From Owenia fusiformis (lineage: Eukaryota; Annelida; Polychaeta; Sabellida; Oweniidae), in the NCBI GenBank assembly GCA_903813345.2, contig CAIIXF020000004.1, positions 28,893,985 to 28,957,984 on the forward strand: a DNA stretch of 64,000 nucleotides, given 5' to 3'. Below are positions 57,333 to 64,000 of this stretch, in pieces. Position 1 is the first letter of the stretch; each line of letters starts with the position of its first letter. The position numbers and the translations under genes were made by a program. The notes under the pieces were generated by a model. The model saw nothing but the letters and a program-made list of their open reading frames with translations. It ran no database searches and had not been told where the DNA came from.

Positions 57333-59977
57333 TGACGTTTCCGTCATTCGACATCACGCAGACAAATCTTTCTACTGCATGGAAGAAATGGATCAAGAGG
57401 TTTGAGACATTTCTAGTGGCAGAAAATATCACAAACGCAAAACGGCAACGTGCCATGCTTCTTCATTTCGCTGGTCCTGCCCTACACGAAATATTTGATA
57501 CGCTACAAGATACAGGAAGAGATGAGGACTTTACAATTGCAAAAACCAAGCTCTTGGAGTATTTTGAGCCACAAAAAAATCTTGACTATGAGATAATAAA
57601 ATTCCGTTCCACCAAACAACGTGAGGGAGAAACCATATTGGAATTCTACACGAGACTTAAAACCTTAAGCCCGCCTTGTGAATTCAATGACCAGGAAGAT
57701 ACAGAAATCAAGCGCCAAATAATTTTTGGTACAACTGATGAAACTTTGCGAAAGAAAGCTCTGAACCCTAAGACTAAATGGACATTAAAGGATCTTTTGG
57801 ACTATGCAAAATACCAGCTGCAATCTATGCAACAGGCAGAGGACATCTCCAGCAAGGATATTAATCGTATTATCCAGAAACACTCATCAAATGGACCAAC
57901 CAAACACCATCAAACCAAATCTGCCAAATCATCATCATGTGGCCTATGTGGAGGAAAATATCCTCACAATCGTGATTGTCCTGCAAAAGGAAAGACCTGT
58001 AGTGCCTGTGGCAAGTTAAACCACTTTGCAAAGGTATGCAGATCGACCAACACCCAAAACCCCTCCCACATTCCACATGTGAAAAGATCACAGGTACATC
58101 AAGTACAGGACCACCAAGATGTGCATTCTGATGTGACAGAAGCTGATTTCATTTTTCTGCTCAAGTCGTCATCAAAAGGCCCTTATGCAAACATTAATTT
58201 GAATGACATCAACATCAAATTTCTTATTGATACAGGATCTAGCATATCAGTCATCAATCATGAAGTTATGTCTCAGTTGAATGCACAACCAGTGCTCACA
58301 GATGTAACATCCTCAGTTTATGCCTACTCTGGCAAGGAGCCACTACCATTCATGGGCAAATTTAAGGCTTCACTGAAGTATGGAAAACATGCAATCACAA
58401 CTGATATCCATGTGATAAGAGAATCAACCTGTACCCCTATCCTCTCATATGAAGCTGCCACCCAATTACAGCTCATTAAAATCACATGCAACCTACAACC
58501 CTACCCCTCCCATCAGATAGAGGAAATCATCAAGCCCCACAGTGCCATCTTTAATGGCATTGGAAAGCTCAAGGATCATCAAGTCAAGCTACATATTGAT
58601 ACATCAATTCAGCCAGTAGCTCAAACCCACATACGCGTACCTTTCCACCAACGCAAGAAAGTGGAGGAGGAAATTAAAAACCTACTGGACAATGATATTA
58701 TTGAGCCAACAACCGGTGCAACACCATGGGTCTCACCAATCGTAGTTGTGAACAAAAAGCAATCTGACCAGATACGTTTGTGTGTAGACATGCGCAGCGC
58801 CAATAAAGCTATCCAAAGAGAGCGTCACATCACACCGACCATTGATGATATCATCCATGATCTTAATGGATCTACCATATATTCTAAGATTGACCTTCGA
58901 AAAGGATATCATCAACTCATGCTACACCCAGCCTCACGGTACATAACCACATTTGCTACAAACTGTGGTCTCTACCAATACAAGAGACTCAATTTTGGTA
59001 TATGTAGCGCCAGCGAGGTATTTCAAGACACAATCAGACAAGTTCTAGATGGAATTCCAAATGTTCTAAACATCAGTGATGACATTCTTATATTCGGAAA
59101 AACAGAAGAGGAACACAATGCCAGTCTCAAATCTGTCCTGAAACGCTTCGATGAAAACAATCTGACTGTTAACCGTGATAAGTGTGAGTTTGCCAAAAAG
59201 TCTATTTCATTCTTTGGCTACGTATTCAGTGCAAATGGAATACAACCTGACCCTGAAAAGGTGAAATCTATACACAACATGGCACAACCTACCAATGCCA
59301 GTGAAGTGAGATTGTTCCTTGGTATGGTGAATTACTGTGCGAGATTCATCAAAGACCTATCTACCCTAACCAAACCACTTCGCGACCATACCCTCAAGAA
59401 CACAACCTGGACATGGTCTAATCATCACCAGACAGCATTCAACCAAATCAAAACAATGCTGAAATCTGACCAGTGCATGGCTTATTACGACCCTAATTCT
59501 ACCGCTATGCTGCATGTTGATGCAAGTCCCATTGGTTTATCAGCTATTCTCAGCCAAGGAGAGAAAATCGTTCACTACGGAAGCAGATCACTAACCCCTG
59601 TGGAGCAACGCTACTCACAGACTGAACGAGAAGCCCTTGGTATCACATGGGGTATTGAAAATTTCCGTCTATATCTTTACGGAAAACAGTTCACTGTCAC
59701 AACTGATCATAAGCCCCTGGACCCGCTATTTAATAATCCTGGCTCGAAACCACCACCACATATACAACGATGGTTACTGCGACTCCAAGACTACCACTTC
59801 AAGGTCATATACCGCCCCGGAAGCAGTAATCCTGCCGACTATCTATCTAGACATCCCTTACCCTCAACTGCAAACTGTTTGTCTAGTCTAGCTGAAGGGT
59901 ACATTCAACACCTCACCCTGGCAAATATACCCAAATCAACTGATCCTCCCAGAAGCCCTACAAGGAAAAGCAATTGA
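57332..59977 (+). CDS. Gypsy Gag-protease-RT-RNase H
   Basis: An 881-residue frame opening on the last base of the primer site. Order: Gag (about 1-190), two zinc knuckles (CGLCGGKYPHNRDC and CSACGKLNHFAKVC, 203-238), protease FLIDTGSSISV (near 298), reverse transcriptase (about 430-640) with LRKGYHQLML and catalytic NISDDILIFG (near 583), and RNase H with LHVDASPIGLSAIL and TDHKPL (about 700-830). SDD in place of the usual YxDD is known in some gypsy lineages. The frame ends prematurely soon after RNase H, where a deletion and frame change cut the link to integrase. Apart from that, all catalytic motifs are present. Confidence 0.9.
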   Translation: MTFPSFDITQTNLSTAWKKWIKRFETFLVAENITNAKRQRAMLLHFAGPALHEIFDTLQDTGRDEDFTIAKTKLLEYFEPQKNLDYEIIKFRSTKQREGETILEFYTRLKTLSPPCEFNDQEDTEIKRQIIFGTTDETLRKKALNPKTKWTLKDLLDYAKYQLQSMQQAEDISSKDINRIIQKHSSNGPTKHHQTKSAKSSSCGLCGGKYPHNRDCPAKGKTCSACGKLNHFAKVCRSTNTQNPSHIPHVKRSQVHQVQDHQDVHSDVTEADFIFLLKSSSKGPYANINLNDINIKFLIDTGSSISVINHEVMSQLNAQPVLTDVTSSVYAYSGKEPLPFMGKFKASLKYGKHAITTDIHVIRESTCTPILSYEAATQLQLIKITCNLQPYPSHQIEEIIKPHSAIFNGIGKLKDHQVKLHIDTSIQPVAQTHIRVPFHQRKKVEEEIKNLLDNDIIEPTTGATPWVSPIVVVNKKQSDQIRLCVDMRSANKAIQRERHITPTIDDIIHDLNGSTIYSKIDLRKGYHQLMLHPASRYITTFATNCGLYQYKRLNFGICSASEVFQDTIRQVLDGIPNVLNISDDILIFGKTEEEHNASLKSVLKRFDENNLTVNRDKCEFAKKSISFFGYVFSANGIQPDPEKVKSIHNMAQPTNASEVRLFLGMVNYCARFIKDLSTLTKPLRDHTLKNTTWTWSNHHQTAFNQIKTMLKSDQCMAYYDPNSTAMLHVDASPIGLSAILSQGEKIVHYGSRSLTPVEQRYSQTEREALGITWGIENFRLYLYGKQFTVTTDHKPLDPLFNNPGSKPPPHIQRWLLRLQDYHFKVIYRPGSSNPADYLSRHPLPSTANCLSSLAEGYIQHLTLANIPKSTDPPRSPTRKSN

Positions 59978-60050
59978 GATTGCTCATGAAGGCCATCAGG
60001 GTAAAAGTAAAACAAAGTCCCTTCTGCGAACCAAAGTATGGCTCCCCTAC

Positions 60051-61028
60051 ATGGATGAGCAAGTTGACCACAGAATTAGCTCATGCGTTCCATGTCAAGC
60101 GACATCAAATTCCTCACCACGGGATCCAATCAAGATGAGCAAACTACCTGAAGCTCCATGGACAAATGTTTCTATTGACTTTTCTGGCCCTTATCCAAGC
60201 AACGAATACATACTTGTAGCTATTGATGATTACTCCAGATATATCGAAATTGACTTTCTGACAAGTACATCAGCAAGAGCCGTAATTCCAAAATTGGATA
60301 AAATGCTCAGCTCCTTTGGGACCCCAAAGAAAATAAAATCTGACAATGGCCCACCATTCACCAGCCATGACTTCGCTAAATATGCTGAAGCAAGCGGATT
60401 TGAGCACCATCTAGTGACCCCACTCTGGCCTGAATCAAATGGCCAAGTTGAAAACGTCATGAAGAGCATCAATAAAGTTGTGAATGCAGCTGTAATATCA
60501 CATCAAAACTGGAAGCAACAACTGTTTCGATGGCTACGCAACTACAAAGCGACTCCTCATACAACAACCAAAATAACCCCCTACGAGGCGATGTTTAATC
60601 GTAAAATGCGTATATCACTCCCAGACCTTACCCCTGATCCAAATCCAGAGATTGATCGATCTCTTAGGTTAAATGACCAGCAAAACAAGGAGAAAATCAA
60701 AGAATACGCTGAGAATAGAAGAAACATCAAAGATCATGAACTGAAAATTGGTGACGCAGTCCTTGTAAAAAACGATATCAAAGGAAAACATGTACCCAGA
60801 TATGACCCCCGCCCTATGACCATCACTCAAGTCACAGGCACAAGAATCAAAGCAGAGAGAGAAGGAAAAATAATAACGAGAAATGCATCATTCTTCAAAC
60901 AACTTCCAGCTCCCAGCTCCGAAGCTACACCTAACGCTGCACCAGTCAAACTAGACACCCCAAGATACCCTCAGAGACAAAATCGAGGCATACCGCCCGA
61001 AAGACTCAATGTGAAAAATATCATATGA
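60051..61028 (+). CDS. Gypsy integrase (frame-shifted remainder)
   Basis: A 325-residue frame in a different phase from Gag-Pol. Upstream, the same phase is open back to about 59920 and carries the HHCC start IAHEGHQGKSKTKSLL, so the Met at 60051 is not the true N-terminus. The zinc domain ends SSCVPCQ. The core has Asp in SIDFSGP, Asp in SDNGPPF and Glu in ESNGQVEN, with 35 residues between the last two (D-D35-E). A GPY/F-like C-terminal segment (RYDPRPMTITQV) and a short basic tail follow. No chromodomain seen. Confidence 0.85.
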   Translation: MDEQVDHRISSCVPCQATSNSSPRDPIKMSKLPEAPWTNVSIDFSGPYPSNEYILVAIDDYSRYIEIDFLTSTSARAVIPKLDKMLSSFGTPKKIKSDNGPPFTSHDFAKYAEASGFEHHLVTPLWPESNGQVENVMKSINKVVNAAVISHQNWKQQLFRWLRNYKATPHTTTKITPYEAMFNRKMRISLPDLTPDPNPEIDRSLRLNDQQNKEKIKEYAENRRNIKDHELKIGDAVLVKNDIKGKHVPRYDPRPMTITQVTGTRIKAEREGKIITRNASFFKQLPAPSSEATPNAAPVKLDTPRYPQRQNRGIPPERLNVKNII

Positions 61029-61186
61029 ACTGTTACTTCAAATATATTAATCTATGAACTCTGGAGATTTGTTTAGACTCATAAAAACATTACATTTTTC
61101 AACCATATCCCAACTATGCATTTAATGAATAACTATATTAATAACTGTGAATTAATCATCTTCTTTTAATCTAAAGGTAAAGAGGG

Positions 61187-61400
61187 ATGTAATAATCTGA
61201 TCTTATCAAAACCATTCATGTTGATATGTCACACCTGACCTCCCTTAATATTCAGGTGACTCATACACATAATATATATCTCGGTATCTAACCAGCTAGA
61301 TAACAATACAGTAGTACACAGAAAACCCAGGCATCTTCTGTTACATTATTATCACCACCAGGATCTGCTACCAAATATTACCAGTTTATGGAATATTAAA
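61187..61400 (+). repeat. 3' LTR of the gypsy element
   Basis: It matches 57101-57314. The purine-rich AAAGGTAAAGAGGG just before it is the polypurine tract. GATG follows at 61401-61404. Confidence 0.85.
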
Positions 61401-61404
61401 GATG

Positions 61405-62893
61405 TTGTTTACAACTACGCCCCCGGGGAACACCAAACAACCGTCAGTATATTTGCATTTATTGCATCAGAAGAACTTGCTTTTCCAGCTATATTTTGTG
61501 GTCAAAAAAGAATGACCAACAAGGAAAGAAAGGAAACCAATAAAATACCTGTATTATATAGCGAATAAGTTAAGGCAGAACTTCGTTCTTCTGACAGAAG
61601 ATGCGCTCAAGGAGTTGATAACCTCTTTTATAAAACCAAAAAATTACAACTCAAACAGATCATTTCTCTAAGGCAATTAGCTGTTAGAAAAGTCCAAGAT
61701 GTAAATAATCTTACAGCTGGAGACATCAAGCGAGCTGTTGCATCAGATCTTATTTTTAAAGACAAGGCATATAAAATATTAAAGAATGTACGTGGTTCAC
61801 CTCCTTATTTTGAAAATATGCAGAAAGACATTTTTGCCATGCTTCGTGCACTTGGCAAACCAACACTCTTTTGCTCATTTTCATCAGCGGAAACAAAATG
61901 GCCGCATTTGCTCCAGATTCTGAAAAAAACATAGATAATACTGACATTTCACTCCAAGAATGCGAATCTTTACCATGGGAAGAGAAATGTAGACTTATTC
62001 AAAGTGATCCTGTAACATGTGCCCGTCATTTTGATTACCAATTCAACAATTTTATGAAAATTCTCCGAAGACCTCATTCACCTTATGGCGAAATGAGGGA
62101 CTTTGTTTATCGAATTGAATTTCAACAACGTGGTTCGCCACATGTTCACATGATGGATTGGATTGACAATAGTCCTACTTATGGCAAAGATCGCGAAGAT
62201 GAGGTTATAGATAACATCAATTCCACAATATCCTGTAGTGCTAATTTAGAAAACTCTGAATTAATTAATCTGGTATCCCAAAGGCAAACACACCACCATA
62301 CCAATACATGTAAACGTAAGAACAAAAAGAATAAATGTAGATTTCACTTCCCAAGATTTCCATTACCTGAAACAATGATACTAAAACCTATAATGCCTGA
62401 AGAACAAACAGATGAAGAAATGAAACAACTCAAAAATACATGTAAAGACATTCAAAAGCACATGGATGAAATGATCAAAACTAAGAAATATTCTACCAAT
62501 TTTAGTATGTTCTTAGAAGAGTTGCACCTAACACATGACCAGTATGTTATGGCCATTAGGTCAACTTTGAATACTGATACAGTCATATTAAAACGATCAC
62601 CTAATGAAATAATGATAAACAATTACAATCCTACTCTATTAAAAGCACAGGAGGCGAATATGGATGTTCAATATTGTTTGAATTCCTATGCTTGTGCAAG
62701 ATATATGACAACTTATGTTACAAAATCAGCTAGGGGCATGAGCCAAATTCTAAAAAGGGCCTGTGAAGAGGCACAACAGTCCAGAGAAATTCCACAACAA
62801 CTTCAAATTGTTGGTAATGCCTTTTTACAAAATGTTGAAATTAGCGCTCAGGAGGCCGCATACATAACTCTGCAAAACCTCACTTTTGTTACG
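61405..62893 (+). pseudogene. Helitron Rep (HUH nuclease) domain, frame-broken
   Basis: The Helitron reading resumes directly after the gypsy target copy: NYAPGEHQ, EELAFPAIFCGQKR, then TAA at 61566-61568, then on in the same phase (RGSPPYFENMQKDIFAMLRA; FCSFSSAETKWPHLL) to an A7 run at 61923-61929. There a 1-nt shift moves the reading to a second frame (about 61925-62896). This holds SDPVTCARHFDYQFNNFM, the HUH motif GSPHVHMMDW (His codons 62141 and 62147), a CHHC-like TCKRKNKKNKCRFHFPR, and the tyrosine motif YMTTY (codons 62702 and 62714). It stops shortly after NVEISAQEAAY, before the helicase. Rep nicks and joins DNA strands in rolling-circle transposition; this copy cannot. Confidence 0.85.
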
Positions 62894-62896
62894 TAA

Positions 62897-63273
62897 ACAG
62901 AACTTCAAAAATGGTTAAGATCTGCACTTCTAACTCTTTCCATTAACATTCATTAAGCAGGCTCCTTTGATGTCATTATATACACTGTGTTGTTCATAGT
63001 TCAAATATCTTTTAATCCAAAGATAATTTTTCACAGCAGTCACAGATGAAGTTACTGAAGTTCATGTTTCAAAATTAGGCAGAGAGAAAACTTTACTTTT
63101 TGTCATGAAGTATTAAGCCAATTGTAATATAAGGACAAAATATGAATGTTTTAATGGCACCGTTTGACCATTTTATTTGTGTCAATAAAGTGAAAAATAA
63201 TATTTAGAATGATTCAAGGTATTTAATAAATATTTAACTTAAGAAACTTAACAATTTGGCTTCATGTGATAAA
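62897..63273. other. Spacer after the Helitron relic
   Basis: AT-rich sequence without gene features; the Helitron homology ends here without a recognisable 3' hairpin or CTRR end. Confidence 0.45.
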
Positions 63274-63557
63274 GGATGAGTTGTCTAGGGGATGAGTTGT
63301 CTAGGGGATGAATTGTCTTGGAGACAAGTTGTCTTGAAGACAAGTTGTCCAGGGGATGAGTTGTCTAGGGGATGAGATGTCCAGGGGATGAGTTGTCCAG
63401 GGGATGGGATATCCAGGGGATGGGATATCCAGGGGATGGGATATCCAGGGGATGGGATATCCAGGGGATGGTATATCCAGGGGATGGGATATCCAGGGGA
63501 TGAGTTGTCTAGGGGATGGGATATCAAGGGGATGAGTTGTCTAGGGGATGAGTTGTC
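63274..63557 (+). repeat. 16-bp minisatellite with two alternating variants
   Basis: About 17 copies of a 16-bp unit: variant A (aggggatgagttgtct) at both sides and variant B (aggggatgggatatcc) as a homogenised block in the middle (about 63408-63500). A diverged stretch (tggagacaagttgtcttgaa) is at 63315-63350. Because 16 is not a multiple of 3, the open frames through it are by-products of the repeat and are not genes. Confidence 0.9.
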
Positions 63558-63726
63558 CGTAAGCCGTCTGAGAGCACCCCGGTATTATTATTAGCCCAGC
63601 AAACCTTTGCAAGCTGTTTGCAAACAGAAAATATGTATGAATATTAAGGCCTAAGGCTTGCAGACCCTATTCTCCCTGGTTGCATTAAACACTTGTTTCA
63701 TGGTGTAGTAATACAAATGTAACAAT

Positions 63727-63930
63727 GCAAAAATGGCGGATTGGAAGGTGATGTATATAAAATATGGTGTACCCATTGATGAACTTCCACTTAACCTATA
63801 CAAATGAAAGCACAAAAATTGTATTTAGTATATTAATAGTTTAATACAAATCGCGTGCAACAATGCGCAAATGGCAGATGGGAAGGTGATGTATATAAAA
63901 ATATGGGATACCAAGTAATGAACTTACTTA
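63727..63930 (+). repeat. Two diverged copies of a 130-bp repeat
   Basis: gaaggtgatgtatataaaa followed by atgaactt-ctta occurs near 63747 and again near 63879, each preceded by caatg-caaatggc. Non-coding; may continue beyond the window. Confidence 0.6.
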
Positions 63931-64000
63931 CTCAACCTGTGATCACCTCTATTTTATATTTCTTCATATTCTAATGTAAAAGAAAAAACAGTAATGGAAT

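Larger units (their letters stand above)
57101..61400 (+). mobile_element. Ty3/gypsy LTR retrotransposon
   Basis: Direct repeats of 214 bp (57101-57314 and 61187-61400) are flanked by GATG (57097-57100 and 61401-61404). By eye the LTRs differ at three bases. The primer site matches tRNA-Ser(GCT). Gag-Pol is split over two frames, with an internal deletion between RNase H and integrase. It lies within the Helitron coding relic. Confidence 0.9.
49905..62893 (+). mobile_element. Helitron coding relic broken by two nested elements
   Basis: Three blocks belong to one Helitron replicase-type protein in the right order: 49905-51288 (protease-like and basic repeats), 56262-57100 (zinc ribbon and DUF6570-like), 61405-62893 (Rep nuclease part). 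They are separated by a CACTG transposon and a gypsy element, each with target duplications; phase is kept when each is removed with one target copy. A 19-nt loss in a repeat, a TAA, and an A-run frameshift also break it. The helicase half is missing, and I did not find the TC and CTRR ends. Confidence 0.85.

Noticed and set aside
63285-63594. Pro/Trp- and Gly-rich repeat frames on both strands
   Set aside because: Created by a 16-bp minisatellite; translation cycles through phases and has no start context or domain.
1-64000. tRNA, rRNA or other structured RNA genes
   Set aside because: I looked for tRNA B-box and cloverleaf patterns by eye and found none that I could support; a covariance search would be needed to exclude them.

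Overview
The window is eukaryotic, AT-rich and packed with transposable elements. Genes are split by introns with GT-AG borders, and the protein families present point to an invertebrate: a SEC14-like lipid-binding protein, a somatomedin-B surface protein, and a Cys-rich/beta-propeller family I know only from marine invertebrates. The element mix (Helitron, CACTG-ended DNA transposon, Ty3/gypsy-type LTR elements, mariner relics, many foldback MITEs) would suit a bivalve or other lophotrochozoan. The species is inference, not something the sequence proves.

Layout. 1-3.1 kb holds MITE-type repeats. 3.13-14.38 kb is a complete plus-strand gene that I could splice in phase through 13 exons into a 385-residue CRAL-TRIO + GOLD protein of the SEC14L2 type; its introns are full of foldback elements, and the end of exon 2 is triplicated. 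15.08-17.10 kb is a two-exon minus-strand gene for a secreted or membrane-anchored somatomedin-B protein with a TATA box. 17.6-18.4 kb is a mariner relic. 19.22-28.47 kb is a young LTR retrotransposon with 2,086-bp LTRs, an ATAC target duplication and one unbroken 1,222-codon frame. That frame encodes Gag, protease and the two ends of integrase, but no reverse transcriptase, RNase H or integrase core. 29-40.7 kb is repeat-rich: a second mariner relic, inverted minisatellites, a head-to-head pair of exon-like fragments, a 1.5-kb tandem duplication, and a terminal-inverted-repeat element whose body is almost entirely short tandem repeats. 40.8-49.6 kb carries a decayed multi-exon gene (Cys-rich, NHL-like propeller and possible doublecortin-like segments).

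49.9-62.9 kb is the wreck of one Helitron coding region. It reads: Cys protease-like domain and basic 21-residue repeats; then a 4,970-bp CACTG-ended transposon with a TAA duplication; then a zinc-ribbon/DUF6570-like region; then a 4.3-kb gypsy element with a GATG duplication; then the Helitron Rep domain with HUH and YxxxY motifs. The helicase is missing. Taking each insertion and one target copy out restores continuous Helitron phase across both junctions, so the order of events can be read directly. 63.3-63.6 kb is a 16-bp minisatellite.

The two strongest leads are the RT-less LTR element, which still has an open frame plus a series of regularly spaced leader hairpins, and the nested Helitron/CACTG/gypsy stack. 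All coordinates were read by eye; no alignment or database search was run.
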